Origin: Pectobacterium sp. CFBP8739
Lineage (GTDB): Bacteria; Pseudomonadota; Gammaproteobacteria; Enterobacterales; Enterobacteriaceae
DNA length: 64,000 nt
NCBI RefSeq assembly: GCF_013449375.1
Contig: NZ_JACDRR010000004.1
Span: 1 to 64,000, forward strand
Reading direction: 5' to 3'
Shown here: piece by piece, positions 1-11,927 of the stretch
Layout of the letters: every line of letters starts with the position of its first letter
How positions within the stretch are numbered: position 1 is the first letter of the stretch
Program-made: the position numbers and the translations under genes
The notes under the pieces: model-generated
What the model was told of the DNA's origin: nothing
The model's database searches: none
Seen by the model: the letters and a program-made list of their open reading frames with translations, nothing else

Positions 1-58
1 TACTCTTCTATTCCGTTACCCCGTTTTCCTTTGGCAAATAGGTTTGTCAACGGTTGGA

Positions 59-84
59 CCCGCCAGAAATATCTGGCGGGTTTT
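59..84 (+). terminator. Rho-independent terminator of the upstream gene (probably pyrE)
   Basis: A 9-bp perfect stem (CCCGCCAGA / TCTGGCGGG) with a 4-nt loop is followed by TTTT on the plus strand. It lies between the window edge and the 3' end of slmA. In enterobacteria pyrE converges on slmA, so this is probably the pyrE terminator; that gene itself is outside the window. Confidence 0.8.
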
Positions 85-102
85 AAGATCTAAGGGCGGT
101 GC

Positions 103-699
103 TTAGTTCAGCTGTGCGGCTAACAGCGGCCAGCGGGTGTCGAATTCTTGCGTTGGACGATAACGGAATTCCGAGCGAATAAAGCGAGACAGCATCCCTT
201 CGCAAAATGCCAACAGCTGGCTAGCCAGCAGCGCTTCATCATGCTGAAAGCCTTTGCCGTCGCGCAGTTTGTGTTCACGCAATACCTGACGCAACTGCGA
301 TTCAATACGGTCAAACAACTGGTTGATGCGCCCCTGCAAGCGATCCTGTTCAAACATCAGCGCGTGGCCGGTCATAATGCGTGTCAGGCCTGGATTGCGT
401 TCCGCAAACCCCAAAATAAGCAGCAAAATCAGACGAAGACGATTAAACGTTTCTTTTTCGTCTTGCAGAATCAGGTTAATGCGGGTGGTCAGGCTATCCT
501 CAATAAATTCAATCAGGCTATCAAACATCCGCGTTTTACTGGGGAAATGCCGGTAGAGCGCCGCTTCGGACACGCCGACGTTCGCAGCTAATTTTGCCGT
601 GGTGATACGTTGGCTACCGTCGCTGGATTCCAGCATCTGCGCCAGCGCCTGCAAAATTTCCTCGCGGCGATTCCTTTTCGTATTTTCTTTTTCTGCCAT
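103..699 (-). CDS. slmA: Nucleoid occlusion factor SlmA (TetR family)
   Basis: SlmA is a TetR-type DNA-binding protein that blocks FtsZ ring assembly over the nucleoid. The 198-residue product starting [12 protein letters not shown] is near-identical to E. coli SlmA over its whole length: an N-terminal helix-turn-helix (about residues 25-60, with [14 protein letters not shown]) followed by the all-helical dimerisation and FtsZ-binding domain. The reading frame stays open 12 codons upstream, but the start at 699 matches the family length. It follows dut on the same strand with about 130 bp between them, as in E. coli. Confidence 0.97.
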   Translation of the reverse strand: MAEKENTKRNRREEILQALAQMLESSDGSQRITTAKLAANVGVSEAALYRHFPSKTRMFDSLIEFIEDSLTTRINLILQDEKETFNRLRLILLLILGFAERNPGLTRIMTGHALMFEQDRLQGRINQLFDRIESQLRQVLREHKLRDGKGFQHDEALLASQLLAFCEGMLSRFIRSEFRYRPTQEFDTRWPLLAAQLN

Positions 700-828
700 G
701 TCTGAAAAGACCCTTGCTAAATATTTGACTGACAAGCACCCAGTAGCGCCACAGTCGCCATTTCTTTTTGGATAGATAGGCGCTGTGGCTTATATGAATT
801 TTTTACACTATGGGGTGGCTGGAGCGCG

Positions 829-1284
829 TTAGCTACGGCCAGAGTGGCCGAAGCCGCCTTCTCCACGTTCGCTGCCGACGAAATCGTCGACCAGATTAAA
901 TTCGGCCTGAACGACGGGCACAAAGACCATTTGTGCGATACGCTCACCCGGCTCAACCGTAAACGTTTGTTGACTACGGTTCCAGACGGAAACCATCAGT
1001 TGCCCCTGATAGTCCGAATCAATCAGCCCAACCAGATTCCCCAGCACTACGCCGTGCTTGTGGCCTAAGCCGGAACGAGGAAGGATGACTGCCGCCAGCC
1101 CGGTATCGGCAATGTGAATCGCCAGTCCGGTTGGGATAAGCGTGGTTTCCCCTGCTTTGAGCTCAATGGCCTGATCCAGACAGGCGCGCAGATCGAGCCC
1201 GGCAGAACCTGGGGTGGCATAGGTGGGTAACGGGAATTGCTGCCCAACACGTGGGTCAACAATCTTAACGTCGATTTTTTTCAT
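829..1284 (-). CDS. dut: Deoxyuridine 5'-triphosphate nucleotidohydrolase
   Basis: dUTPase hydrolyses dUTP to dUMP and pyrophosphate, supplying thymidylate synthesis and keeping uracil out of DNA. All five dUTPase motifs are visible, including [19 protein letters not shown] and the C-terminal P-loop-like [11 protein letters not shown]. The 151-residue length equals the E. coli enzyme if the second of two adjacent ATG codons is used. The start lies inside the 3' end of coaBC (20-bp overlap), which suggests translational coupling in a coaBC-dut-slmA unit. Confidence 0.97.
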   Translation of the reverse strand: MKKIDVKIVDPRVGQQFPLPTYATPGSAGLDLRACLDQAIELKAGETTLIPTGLAIHIADTGLAAVILPRSGLGHKHGVVLGNLVGLIDSDYQGQLMVSVWNRSQQTFTVEPGERIAQMVFVPVVQAEFNLVDDFVGSERGEGGFGHSGRS

Positions 1285-2506
1285 CATAACGGCTGATAAT
1301 CTCGTCGATTAACTTTTGGCCAAGAAGACGTTTGTCGCACTGCGGCAACGGCATGTCTCCATCGTGCCAAAAAATGTGTAACGCATTGGTTTCACTGTTA
1401 AAACCATGCCCGGAAAGAGAGACGTTGTTCGCGCAAATCATGTCCATTTTTTTACGCGCCAGTTTTTGCCGAGCGTATTCTTCCACATTCTGGGTTTCGG
1501 CAGCAAACCCGACAACATAAGGACGATTTTTCGTCATGGCGGCGACACCGGCGATAATATCTGGATTTTTGACCAGAGTGAGAGTCATTTCATCGCCTTG
1601 CTGACTCTGTTTTTTGATCTTCTCATCGGCGATATGTTTGGCGCGATAGTCGGCAACCGCCGCGCAGCCGATTACAATGTGCTGCTGTGCCGCGTGTGCC
1701 ATGACCGCGTGTTCCATCTCCAACGCGCTACCGACGTCAATACGTGTGACGCCCTGCGGTGTGGCGAGCGAAACCGGGCCACTGACCAATGTGACATTCG
1801 CGCCACGGGCTGCCGCGGCCTGCGCGATAGCAAAGCCCATTTTTCCGGAGCTATGATTGGAGATAAAGCGAACCGGATCCAGCGCTTCTCTCGTTGGCCC
1901 AGCGGTGACCAGAATGTTCAGATGTTGCAGATCGTTGATGGCAGAAAAATGATGCTGGGCTAACCCGACAATCTCCAGCGGGTCGATCATCCGGCCCGGT
2001 CCAACATCGCCACACGCCTGGCTACCGCTATCTGGCCCCCAGATCGGTAAACCGCGAGCGGCCAGCGTGCGCAGGTTATCTTGCGTGGGTTCCGCGCGGT
2101 ACATCTGCTGATTCATCGCAGGGACAACCGCGATAGGGGCAGAGGTCGCCAGACAAATGGTGGTCAGCAGGTCATTGGCCATACCGGCTGCGACGCGGGC
2201 GATCAGATCGGCGGTGGCCGGCGCGAGAATGACTAAATCAGCCCATTTCCCCAGTTCAATATGACCCATTGAGGCTTCCGCCGCAGGGTCAAGCAGGTCA
2301 TCTGAAACTGGGTAGCCGGAGACGGCTTGTAGCGTCAGCGGCGTGATGAACGCTTTAGCGGCAGAGGTCATGACAACCCGTACATCCGCTCCAGCATCGC
2401 GCAGGCGCCGCACTACTTCTGGGCACTTGTATGCGGCGATGCCGCCGCTGATACCCAGCACGATTCGTTTGCCGGCGAGTGCATTCAGGCTGGAAAATTC
2501 CGTCAT
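1265..2506 (-). CDS. coaBC: Bifunctional phosphopantothenoylcysteine decarboxylase / phosphopantothenate-cysteine ligase
   Basis: CoaBC performs two successive steps of coenzyme A synthesis. The N-terminal flavoprotein half (CoaC) shows [10 protein letters not shown] near the start, PAMNQQMY and the substrate-clamp segment GDVGPGRM. The C-terminal half (CoaB) has [24 protein letters not shown] and [11 protein letters not shown]-type motifs and ends YDEKNRR exactly as in E. coli. Three consecutive ATGs occur at 2506-2512, so the start is uncertain by two codons, and the frame is open further upstream. It is divergent from radC. Confidence 0.96.
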   Translation of the reverse strand: MTEFSSLNALAGKRIVLGISGGIAAYKCPEVVRRLRDAGADVRVVMTSAAKAFITPLTLQAVSGYPVSDDLLDPAAEASMGHIELGKWADLVILAPATADLIARVAAGMANDLLTTICLATSAPIAVVPAMNQQMYRAEPTQDNLRTLAARGLPIWGPDSGSQACGDVGPGRMIDPLEIVGLAQHHFSAINDLQHLNILVTAGPTREALDPVRFISNHSSGKMGFAIAQAAAARGANVTLVSGPVSLATPQGVTRIDVGSALEMEHAVMAHAAQQHIVIGCAAVADYRAKHIADEKIKKQSQQGDEMTLTLVKNPDIIAGVAAMTKNRPYVVGFAAETQNVEEYARQKLARKKMDMICANNVSLSGHGFNSETNALHIFWHDGDMPLPQCDKRLLGQKLIDEIISRYDEKNRR

Positions 2507-2695
2507 CATCATGGTCCGATTTAAAGTCAGAAGAGGCGTCATTTTACCATAACCTTGCAACCAGATAGGAATCTTAAGGGGGCTGCCGTGGTTTCCCTTA
2601 GAAGATTGCGAAGCGCTTCGCAGCCTGTTAGCGCAGCTATCGTCCTGTTTTTATAGCCGTGACATGATGCCGTTGAGCGATATTGGGAGAGGACG

Positions 2696-3361
2696 ATGGG
2701 TTGGGAAAAGGGATTGGCACCGCGTGAAAAACTGGTGCGTTTAGGGGTTGAATCGCTGACGGATGTCGAATTGCTGGCGATTTTTCTACGCACTGGGCTG
2801 CCGGGCGTACATGTGATGCAACTGGCAGAGGATTTGCTGGTGCAGTTCGGATCGTTATACCAACTGATGACGGCCGATCAGTCTGCATTTCGTACCGCCA
2901 AAGGCGTAGGAATATCGAAATATACGCAAATCAAGGCGATTGCAGAGCTGTCGCGTCGGCTATTTTTCTCTCGTCTGGCGAAAGAGGATGCGATGCTGAA
3001 TCCTCAGGCAACAGGTCAATATCTGCAATTATTGCTGTCCCGACGTGAGCGTGAGGTGTTTTTAGTCCTGTTTTTGGACAATCAGCATCACGTTATTCGC
3101 CATCAGGAGATGTTTGTTGGTACGATTAACAGCGTGGAAGTACACCCGCGTGAAATTGTGCGTGAAGCGCTCAAGGCCAATGCCGCAGCGTTGATTCTGG
3201 CGCATAATCATCCGTCGGGAAAAGCAGAGCCGAGTCAGGCTGACCGTGCGATAACCGAACAGATTGTTAAAGCCTGTTTGTTAATGGAGATCCGCGTGCT
3301 CGATCATTTGGTTATTGGGCACGGCGAATACGTTTCTTTTGCCGAGCGTGGCTGGATTTAA
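2696..3361 (+). CDS. radC: RadC family JAMM-domain protein
   Basis: The 221-residue protein has a helix-hairpin-helix-like N-terminal part ([14 protein letters not shown] and [16 protein letters not shown]) and a C-terminal JAMM/MPN metalloprotease-like domain with H170-x-H172-P-S-G and D183, the expected zinc ligands. It has the same length and ends (FAERGWI) as E. coli RadC. RadC was named for DNA repair, but its biochemical role is unsettled. A good ribosome binding site (GGGAGAGG) precedes the ATG. It is divergent from coaBC, as in E. coli. Confidence 0.95.
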   Translation: MGWEKGLAPREKLVRLGVESLTDVELLAIFLRTGLPGVHVMQLAEDLLVQFGSLYQLMTADQSAFRTAKGVGISKYTQIKAIAELSRRLFFSRLAKEDAMLNPQATGQYLQLLLSRREREVFLVLFLDNQHHVIRHQEMFVGTINSVEVHPREIVREALKANAAALILAHNHPSGKAEPSQADRAITEQIVKACLLMEIRVLDHLVIGHGEYVSFAERGWI

Positions 3362-3466
3362 CAGATATTTCCGCGATCCAATGGGATCTTTAGCTGTTCG
3401 GGACTTGAGCACTTACGCTTCAGAGCGTATACTACGCCACCTTTGAGAATCTTGGGTGTGGCGTTA

Positions 3467-3533
3467 AGAGCCTATCTCAGCAGGTTTATCCTGATGACAG
3501 AGTCTTTTCAGTGAAGTTGCTGAGATGGGCTCT
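3467..3533. repeat. Inverted repeat between radC and rpmB
   Basis: Sixteen-base arms (AGAGCCTATCTCAGCA at 3467-3482 and TGCTGAGATGGGCTCT at 3518-3533, one mismatch) flank a 35-base loop in the leader or promoter region of rpmB-rpmG. No transposase is present. It may be a small dispersed palindromic element or a structure in the ribosomal-protein mRNA leader; the sequence alone does not decide. Confidence 0.6.
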
Positions 3534-3577
3534 AAAGCCTGACGAGGCGGCCAAACCCTATACGAAGCTCGAGCTGA

Positions 3578-3835
<258 letters not shown>

Positions 3836-3843
3836 GGAACTGA

Positions 3844-4014
<171 letters not shown>

Positions 4015-4030
4015 TTTCTGCTTCTTGATA

Positions 4031-4058
4031 AAAACCCGGCCTTGGTCGGGTTTTTTTT
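4031..4058 (+). terminator. Rho-independent terminator of rpmB-rpmG
   Basis: ACCCGGC and GTCGGGT pair (with a G.U) around a short CTTG loop, preceded by AAAA and followed by eight T residues at 4051-4058. It lies 17 bp after the rpmG stop. Confidence 0.9.
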
Positions 4059-4147
4059 CGCCCATATTTCAGTCTTACTTCTTGTACCCAGTCTGGCGTT
4101 ATGCCAATTTCCTGTACTTCGACCTTACAACCATTCGGTACGCAGAC

Positions 4148-5521
4148 ATGGACTCGACATTGCACCAACTGTTGTTAGCAACACCACATACGCAACTCTT
4201 ACTGCTCGTTGAAGCAGTTTATGGTTTAGATCCCAAAGTAGACCAGCGTATTGAAATGTTGTTACATGGCCAGAATATCGCTATGCAAGAAACCTCATTA
4301 AAACAGCGTATTGCATCCATTACTCGCGGTAAGGAATTTATTGATTATTATCAGTCTTATGGTTTTGCCATGGAACTTGAGGCACTGGTTGGTGATATCG
4401 CTTACTTGATTGACGACACGCCGAAAGTGGCATTTGCGTTGATTGATCAACTGATGTCTACACATTCCCGTGTCTATGAACGAGCGGATGATTCAAATGG
4501 CGATATTGGTGGAGCCTATGCAGCAGCACTTAGTGTGTGGATTAAGGCGGCAAGCCAGTGGCGTTCTCAAGGCGGAAAGACACGGAATTGGCCTGATGAG
4601 GTAAAGAAACGGCATGATGAGAATGATTATGCCGTGTGGGATGGTGTGATCGCACAAAGTGCAACGTTACTCACAGAGCCTGAATTACAGCAACTGGCGC
4701 AGGATTTTGAACATGAATATGCGGCAGCGCTGATCAATGCCCCTCTCGAAGAATATAACTTCCGAGCCGCACATGCCGCGATAGGGATTTCTGGTGTGGC
4801 GGAAGCGTTAAAAGACGTAGCGCTCTTTGAGCGTTCTATACTGTTGGGCTCTCCAGAACCTAATGAATTACAAAAGCTACGTATTGTAGAATTTTGTCTG
4901 TCGATCAATGAAGCGCAATCGGCACTGAAATGGCTACTGAAACCGTTCCAACATCATGCCGAAAGCCGACGTCAGGCCTTGCTGGATCAAACCTATAGGC
5001 AGCTTGGCGATCTCAATGCGCTTTTGATTTTACGGCGTGAGGCTTATCAACGTTCCCCTGATTATCATCGGTTATGCGCGTTACTGGAGGTATTACCCGA
5101 CCAGCAAGAACGGGAAGCACTAGAACGTCAGGCTGTCACGAATGCGATCACGATAAGCGATATCGTCACAAGAATCGATACCTTACTCGCTCTATGTGCT
5201 TATACAGAAGCAGGAACACAAGTTATTGAGCATTTATCCTCATTGTCTGTTTTTTATGGCAGATTGATCGATTGGGCTGATAAATTCCATCGCGCTAACG
5301 CATTTCTGGCTGAAGTTGCTTGTTATCGTCTACTACTCGACGATATTTTATCTTCTGGGCGTAGTAAGGCTTATGATCATGCGGCGACGTACTATCGTAA
5401 ATTGGACAAACTGGCTTCTCAGCTCACAAGCCATGCACCTTTATCGGAGTGGGGCGAGTATCAAGAGCAGCTAAAACAGCAACATGGTCGGAAATATTCA
5501 TTCTGGCAGCGTTTGCAATAA
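4148..5521 (+). CDS. DUF6880-like hypothetical protein
   Basis: The product of about 457 residues is a soluble, largely helical protein with no signal peptide or membrane segment. Its layout (a weakly conserved N-terminus, a segment with DDSNGDIGGAYAAAL near residue 115, then Ala/Leu-rich helical repeats, ending in HGRKYSFWQRLQ) resembles the DUF6880 family as I remember it; the function is unknown. ATG at 4148 is the first in-frame start after the rpmG terminator, but its ribosome binding site is poor, so the start is uncertain. The gene sits between rpmG and mutM, which are adjacent in E. coli, and its codon use is less GC-rich than its neighbours, suggesting later insertion. Confidence 0.7.
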   Translation: MDSTLHQLLLATPHTQLLLLVEAVYGLDPKVDQRIEMLLHGQNIAMQETSLKQRIASITRGKEFIDYYQSYGFAMELEALVGDIAYLIDDTPKVAFALIDQLMSTHSRVYERADDSNGDIGGAYAAALSVWIKAASQWRSQGGKTRNWPDEVKKRHDENDYAVWDGVIAQSATLLTEPELQQLAQDFEHEYAAALINAPLEEYNFRAAHAAIGISGVAEALKDVALFERSILLGSPEPNELQKLRIVEFCLSINEAQSALKWLLKPFQHHAESRRQALLDQTYRQLGDLNALLILRREAYQRSPDYHRLCALLEVLPDQQEREALERQAVTNAITISDIVTRIDTLLALCAYTEAGTQVIEHLSSLSVFYGRLIDWADKFHRANAFLAEVACYRLLLDDILSSGRSKAYDHAATYYRKLDKLASQLTSHAPLSEWGEYQEQLKQQHGRKYSFWQRLQ

Positions 5522-5546
5522 TTGAGATATCTTCCAGAGAGAGAAT

Positions 5547-6356
5547 ATGCCTGAATTACCTGAGGTTGAAACCAGTCGTCGGGGGATTTCACCCTATCTT
5601 GTCGATCATACCATTCTGTATGCTGAAGTTAGGAATACGCGCTTGCGCTGGCCGGTGTCGGCTGAGATCCTCTCGCTGAGCGATGAACCGGTACTCAGCG
5701 TGCGTCGGCGGGCAAAATACCTGCTGATTGAACTGACGCGCGGCTGGATTATTGTGCATCTCGGCATGTCCGGCAGCTTGCGGGTACTGCCGGAATATAG
5801 CGAGCCGGAGAAACACGATCATGTTGATTTGGTGATGGACAGCGGTAAGGTGCTGCGTTACACCGATCCTCGGCGCTTTGGTGCGTGGCTGTGGACAGAT
5901 AATCCAGAAACCTGCTCGGTATTGGCGCATTTGGGGCCAGAGCCGTTAGAGGCGGAATTCTCCGCAGACTATCTCTATCAAGCCTCACGCGGTAAAAAGA
6001 CGGCAATCAAACAGTGGATTATGGATAACAAAGTGGTGGTTGGCGTAGGCAACATTTACGCGAGCGAATCACTGTTTGCTGCGGGTATCCACCCTGACAG
6101 AGCCGCCGGATCGTTAAATGAAAACGATGCCGCTGTATTAGTGAACGTGATTAAACAGGTGCTACAGCTTTCGATTGAGCAAGGTGGAACGACGCTGCGT
6201 GACTTTTTGCAGTCAGACGGTAAGCCCGGTTATTTTGCGCAGGAGCTGCGAGTCTATGGCCGCAATGGTGAACCTTGCCGGACATGTGGGACACCGGTGG
6301 AGATGAAAAAACATGGGCAACGTAGCACGTTTTTCTGTCGCCGTTGTCAGAAGTAA
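5547..6356 (+). CDS. mutM: Formamidopyrimidine-DNA glycosylase (Fpg)
   Basis: Fpg removes 8-oxoguanine and formamidopyrimidines from DNA and cleaves the abasic site. The catalytic N-terminus MPELPEVET (Pro2 nucleophile, Glu3) is intact. The helix-two-turn-helix region carries [10 protein letters not shown], and the C-terminal zinc finger [10 protein letters not shown]...CRRCQK has all four Cys. The 269-residue length matches E. coli. It begins 25 bp after the DUF6880-like gene with AGAGAG as ribosome binding site. Confidence 0.97.
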   Translation: MPELPEVETSRRGISPYLVDHTILYAEVRNTRLRWPVSAEILSLSDEPVLSVRRRAKYLLIELTRGWIIVHLGMSGSLRVLPEYSEPEKHDHVDLVMDSGKVLRYTDPRRFGAWLWTDNPETCSVLAHLGPEPLEAEFSADYLYQASRGKKTAIKQWIMDNKVVVGVGNIYASESLFAAGIHPDRAAGSLNENDAAVLVNVIKQVLQLSIEQGGTTLRDFLQSDGKPGYFAQELRVYGRNGEPCRTCGTPVEMKKHGQRSTFFCRRCQK

Positions 6357-6407
6357 TACTATTTCTCAGTTTTTACAGCCTAAATATAAAAAATATCAGA
6401 GGGCATT

Positions 6408-7903
<1,496 letters not shown>

Positions 7904-7927
7904 TCATTCACTGTTTCGGTAGTAACT

Positions 7928-9205
7928 TTACTGCGTCCGCTGGGGCAAATAAGGTTCCAGGAGTGTTAGCAGCATCTGTAGAGCCCCCTGATTTTGATGT
8001 AACACTTCCACGGCGTGTCGACCATAGTAGAGGCGATAGTCTTCGTCAGCGAGCAGTTTCCCGACTTCTTTGCCAAGCGAGTCTGCATCGGTCACGGTAA
8101 TCAATCCGTCGGCCTGATCGAGTTTGTTACAGATATCTTTAAAATTGAACGTGTGTGGCCCCATCAAGACCGGAATAGCGTGGGCTGCGGCTTCTAGTGG
8201 ATTATGGCCGCCTCGTTCAACCAAACTTCCACCGACAAACGCCAGATCGGCGATGCCGTACAACAGCATCAGCTCACCCATGGTATCCCCAATGACGACC
8301 TGCGTGTTTGCCGGAGGCTGTTCACCACTGCTGCGCAGCGTATAGGTAAATCCCAGATTCTCTGTCAGCGCCTGCGTGGTGGCGAAACGTTCCGGATGGC
8401 GGGGCACAAGAATCAGTAATAAATCAGGGTAGGTAGCAAGCAACTGTCGATGAGCGGCCAGAACGATCGCTTCCTCGCCTTCGTGTGTACTGGTAGCGAT
8501 CCATACTGGTCGGCGCGGCGCCCATTGTCGGCGTAATGTCACCGCACGTGCCGCCAGTTCCGGCGTTACAGAAATATCAAATTTAAGACTGCCGGTCACT
8601 TTCAGGCTTGAGCGTTTCAGGCCAAGATCGATAAATCGATTCCCGTCTTCCTGATTCTGCGCAGCGACGAGAGTAATGCGCTGCAAGATATGGCGCGTTA
8701 GCTTGCCAATTTTTTTATAACCCGCAGCGGAGCGTTCAGACAACCGAGCATTCGCAATAACCAAAGGGATCTCGCGTTTATGCAACTCTGCAATCAGGTT
8801 TGGCCATAGCTCAGTTTCCATAATGATGACGATTTTCGGGCGAACTTGGTCAAAAAACCGTCTCAAGGAACAGGGTAAATCATAAGGCAGGTAAACGTGA
8901 TAAACCGTGTCGCCAAATGCGGAACGGACGCGTTCGGAACCGGTGGGCGTCATGGTGGTCACGGTGATCGGCAGATTGGGGTAACGATGGCGCAGCGCTC
9001 TCACTAGGGGAATGGCAGCCAGCGTTTCACCCACCGACACCGAATGCAGCATGATACCGTCTGGCTTAACCTTCTCTGCACAAAAACCGTAGCGTTCACC
9101 CCAGCGCCGACGATAGGCCGGTGCTTTGCGGCCACGAAGCCACAGGCGAAGCCAAATCAACGGTTGGATGAGGTGCAGGATAATGGTGTAGAGAGTTTGT
9201 AGCAT
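7928..9205 (-). CDS. waaA: 3-deoxy-D-manno-octulosonic acid transferase
   Basis: WaaA (KdtA) adds two Kdo residues to lipid IVA, the first step of LPS inner core assembly, at the inner membrane. The 425-residue length equals E. coli. An N-terminal membrane anchor (about residues 5-22) is followed by HSVSVGETLAAIPLV with the catalytic Glu, TTMTPTGSER, METELWPN and the C-terminal ADLAFVGGSLVERGGHNPLE nucleotide-sugar site. It is co-directional with coaD downstream and with the waaE region upstream. Confidence 0.97.
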   Translation of the reverse strand: MLQTLYTIILHLIQPLIWLRLWLRGRKAPAYRRRWGERYGFCAEKVKPDGIMLHSVSVGETLAAIPLVRALRHRYPNLPITVTTMTPTGSERVRSAFGDTVYHVYLPYDLPCSLRRFFDQVRPKIVIIMETELWPNLIAELHKREIPLVIANARLSERSAAGYKKIGKLTRHILQRITLVAAQNQEDGNRFIDLGLKRSSLKVTGSLKFDISVTPELAARAVTLRRQWAPRRPVWIATSTHEGEEAIVLAAHRQLLATYPDLLLILVPRHPERFATTQALTENLGFTYTLRSSGEQPPANTQVVIGDTMGELMLLYGIADLAFVGGSLVERGGHNPLEAAAHAIPVLMGPHTFNFKDICNKLDQADGLITVTDADSLGKEVGKLLADEDYRLYYGRHAVEVLHQNQGALQMLLTLLEPYLPQRTQ

Positions 9206-9332
9206 AAGGTTTACTGTTATCGGTTATCGCTGGGGTGATTTTATCGGGTTAGTGAGGATAAGGCTATGCTCATAATGCATGGAGGCATCTCAGATTCACC
9301 CGCATTGCACTACAACACATCATCGTTTGTTG

Positions 9333-9372
9333 CCATGTTGGCATTCGCTGCTTTAAACGAATACCAACATGG
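9333..9372. repeat. Long hairpin between a core glycosyltransferase gene and waaA
   Basis: Fifteen-base arms (CCATGTTGGCATTCG at 9333-9347 and CGAATACCAACATGG at 9358-9372, one G.U-compatible difference) enclose a 10-base loop. It lies downstream of the minus-strand glycosyltransferase gene. No T tract follows on either strand, so it may be an mRNA-stabilising or processing structure rather than an intrinsic terminator. Confidence 0.7.
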
Positions 9373-9394
9373 TGTTGATTGATTTGTATTGTGC

Positions 9395-10294
9395 TTATCT
9401 TGCAAGGGGGCTGAGAAGATAGCGGAACCACCACAGTGGTCTCCACCATTTTTTCTGCGGAGGGAGAGTTTGTGGAACGAGATTATTACGATATTTTATA
9501 TCCCAGGTAAAATTGAGAAAGATACGACTGTGCCCGTACTCCGCACCGAATAAAGCACACTCTTGTTTTTTTCTCAGATCAACAGGAGTGTTCGCACTCA
9601 AATCGCGGTGTAGTGAATGGTAGCTCGCTTTACGATCTACATTTCTTTCAAAACAGCGAATGTGGCCTGGTAAATAGCGTTGTCTTGAGCCGTGATATTT
9701 ATGGAATTTTACAAAACGAAAATCTTCTGCTCCATAATTTCCTGCAAACTCTTCGTCATAACCCCAAAAACGCATAAATCTGGCACGAGACATAAAAAAG
9801 GTATTGGAATGACCATGATAGCGGTCGCCGATATTGTATGTTTTTCCTCTATCAACAAAACCATTTTCACGGCATTCATGGTAGATTTTATAGAAGTTTC
9901 TACCTGGATTCTTGTGGTTTATCATGTAGCGGAATGTGTTCTCTGGAAGTTCCTGATCCAGATCGAGGACAATTATTTTGTCAGATTTTGCGTAGGTCAC
10001 ACCAAGATTACGTGCGCCGGCTTGATTCCAACGAATATCTTCATTAATGCGTAACCAGGTAATGTTTAACTGATATTCTCCAGTTTCATACTCGATTGGT
10101 GAGCCGTCATCAACAATAATAAATTCAACCACCTCACGAACATCCAACGGCAGTTTTTCATACTCTCTAAGCAGTGAAAATACCGACTGAGGATCATCTT
10201 GGTTACAATAAAAATGCGTAATATAGCTGAGCTTGATATGTTGTTTATCAAGAGGATGACGCTGAGTGATAGAGTAATTATTTTTCATTTTCAA
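9395..10294 (-). CDS. Galactosyltransferase-like GT-A glycosyltransferase, LPS core region
   Basis: The 299-residue protein shows a GT2-type fold: VEFIIVDDGSP at residues 57-66, WNQAGARNLGV at 89-99 and the DxD motif VLDLDQE at 109-115, with a conserved GYDEEFAGNYGAEDFRF block further on that is typical of the galactosyltransferase C-terminal segment in this superfamily. No signal or membrane segment is present. It is flanked by waaE and waaA on the same strand, so it most likely adds an inner- or outer-core sugar; donor and acceptor cannot be read from the sequence. An alternative ATG lies two codons downstream. Confidence 0.8.
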   Translation of the reverse strand: MKMKNNYSITQRHPLDKQHIKLSYITHFYCNQDDPQSVFSLLREYEKLPLDVREVVEFIIVDDGSPIEYETGEYQLNITWLRINEDIRWNQAGARNLGVTYAKSDKIIVLDLDQELPENTFRYMINHKNPGRNFYKIYHECRENGFVDRGKTYNIGDRYHGHSNTFFMSRARFMRFWGYDEEFAGNYGAEDFRFVKFHKYHGSRQRYLPGHIRCFERNVDRKASYHSLHRDLSANTPVDLRKKQECALFGAEYGHSRIFLNFTWDIKYRNNLVPQTLPPQKKWWRPLWWFRYLLSPLAR

Positions 10295-10344
10295 CTTTAT
10301 TTGATTATCGGTTATTCTTAGGAGGAAATAAATTTAAAACAAGA

Positions 10345-11109
10345 CTACTTTTTATTATTAAGAGACCATAATTCCGTATACTTGTTAAATGTATATTGAG
10401 CATTAACAAATGCGAGAAGTAATCCTTGTTTTCCATCTAAAAATCCGACCCTGACGAGCCAAGTTTTTAAGAATGAGAATATGGTATGAGTAAATATCTC
10501 AAAATAGTGGCAAGATCTCCCGCTTTCATAGCGTCCTTTTGCCCATGCAGAAGCATAGCGTAGCTGTTTTTCCTGAAATGCTGAAAAATCACGGCAGGTT
10601 AAATGTTTAAGATCTCCAGATAGGTGCTGAATAGAGGCGTCGCCACAATTCAATGATTCATGTACATTGTTATCATTGTATTTATAGTGCCTATTTGCGT
10701 AGAGGCGAATAACTTTATCAGGATACCAACCGCTATGCTTCATAAAGCGACCAAGAAAGAGATTTCTCCGAGCGCAAGAGTAAACAATTTGATCATCTAG
10801 ATTGGGTTTGGATAACACGCTTTCAATTGATTGACGCAATTCAGGCGTCATTCTTTCATCGGCATCAATAAAAAAAATGTAATCACCAGTGGCATAGTTC
10901 TGTGCGCGCTGTCTTTGTTTGCCATATCCCGGCCAGTCATCATGCTGATAAATTTTTGCACCATATCGATGAGCGATCTCTACTGTAGAATCGGTGCTGC
11001 CAGAATCGACTACAATGATCTCATCAGCCCACGAGATAGATTGTAGACATTCTTCGATTAGTTCGGATTCATTTTTTGTGATTATTAGGATAGATAGATT
11101 TTTTTTCAT
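10345..11109 (-). CDS. waaE: LPS core beta-1,4-glucosyltransferase WaaE (KdtX)
   Basis: This 254-residue GT2 enzyme reads [11 protein letters not shown] at residues 5-15, [10 protein letters not shown] at 33-42 and FFIDADERM at 79-87. The later block [20 protein letters not shown] and the H-rich NNVHESL match the WaaE/KdtX family of Klebsiella, Serratia and Pectobacterium, which adds glucose to L-glycero-D-manno-heptose I of the inner core. The position upstream of waaA-coaD fits the family's usual context. It is divergent from the GT25 gene, with about 77 bp of very AT-rich promoter DNA between them. Confidence 0.88.
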   Translation of the reverse strand: MKKNLSILIITKNESELIEECLQSISWADEIIVVDSGSTDSTVEIAHRYGAKIYQHDDWPGYGKQRQRAQNYATGDYIFFIDADERMTPELRQSIESVLSKPNLDDQIVYSCARRNLFLGRFMKHSGWYPDKVIRLYANRHYKYNDNNVHESLNCGDASIQHLSGDLKHLTCRDFSAFQEKQLRYASAWAKGRYESGRSCHYFEIFTHTIFSFLKTWLVRVGFLDGKQGLLLAFVNAQYTFNKYTELWSLNNKK

Positions 11110-11186
11110 ATAAACTCGGAGTTGTTCTTGATTATTTTTTCATGATTGATATATTCTAAATATATATTTTTTATATGGTGGTGATT

Positions 11187-11927
11187 ATGAAAGCGTTTGT
11201 TGTTAATTTAGAAAGAGATAAAATAAAAAGAAATAAAGTAGAGAGTGAATGTCGTAAAGCAGGTCTTGACTATGAAATTTTTAATGCTGTTGATGGCAGG
11301 GTACTAGGAAAGAATGAAATAGATGCAAAGGTTCATCATGTTAGTATCAAATATCTTTCTAAAGGTGAAATCGGATGTTCGCTGAGCCATCAAAAAATTT
11401 ATAAAAAAATATTAGATGATAATATCGACTATGCTCTTATTCTAGAGGATGATGTTGAAATATCCAATAGTATTGGCAATTTTTTAGATCTTTTCTCAAA
11501 GTCAGATAAAAAAAACCAAGGCGATGTCTTTTTGCTTTATCCTTCTGGGGTGAAGATTATTAATAAAAAAATAAAAATATCTAAAGATTTCGTTTTCTAT
11601 GAAGCATACAATTCGTCCTGTACTCATGGGTATATAATATCAAAAAAAGGTGCTAAAAAATTAGCCAATATTAACGACCCAGTCATTCTTCCAGCTGACG
11701 CGTGGTTATGGTTTTATCAAATATCACTACTCAAAGTATATTCTCTGGAATGTGATTTGGTTCACGCATATGATACTGAAAAAACTTTTTCTTCCATAGA
11801 AGCAGAACGTAACGCCTTGTCAGCTGAAAGGGATAAATATCAAATGGACGTGATAAAAAGCCAGCCTTATTATTATATAATAAAGTATTATCATAAATAT
11901 ATTAGAAGGATTTTTCTGAAAAAATGA
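11187..11927 (+). CDS. Family 25 glycosyltransferase
   Basis: The 246-residue product has the LgtB/Lex1-type signature: MKAFVVNLERDKIKRN at the start, LSKGEIGCSLSH at residues 58-68 and YALILEDDVEIS at 82-93 with the acidic EDD triplet. Such enzymes transfer galactose or a related sugar to LPS or lipooligosaccharide from the cytosolic side. The start at 11187 (GGTGGTG upstream) is preferred to a GTG four codons earlier. The gene is very AT-rich with many AAA/ATA/TTA codons, unlike waaE beside it, and stands alone on the plus strand, which suggests lateral transfer into the core cluster. Confidence 0.85.
   Translation: MKAFVVNLERDKIKRNKVESECRKAGLDYEIFNAVDGRVLGKNEIDAKVHHVSIKYLSKGEIGCSLSHQKIYKKILDDNIDYALILEDDVEISNSIGNFLDLFSKSDKKNQGDVFLLYPSGVKIINKKIKISKDFVFYEAYNSSCTHGYIISKKGAKKLANINDPVILPADAWLWFYQISLLKVYSLECDLVHAYDTEKTFSSIEAERNALSAERDKYQMDVIKSQPYYYIIKYYHKYIRRIFLKK

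Noticed and set aside
9333-9372. Intrinsic terminator
   Set aside because: No T tract on either strand after the stem; listed only as a hairpin.
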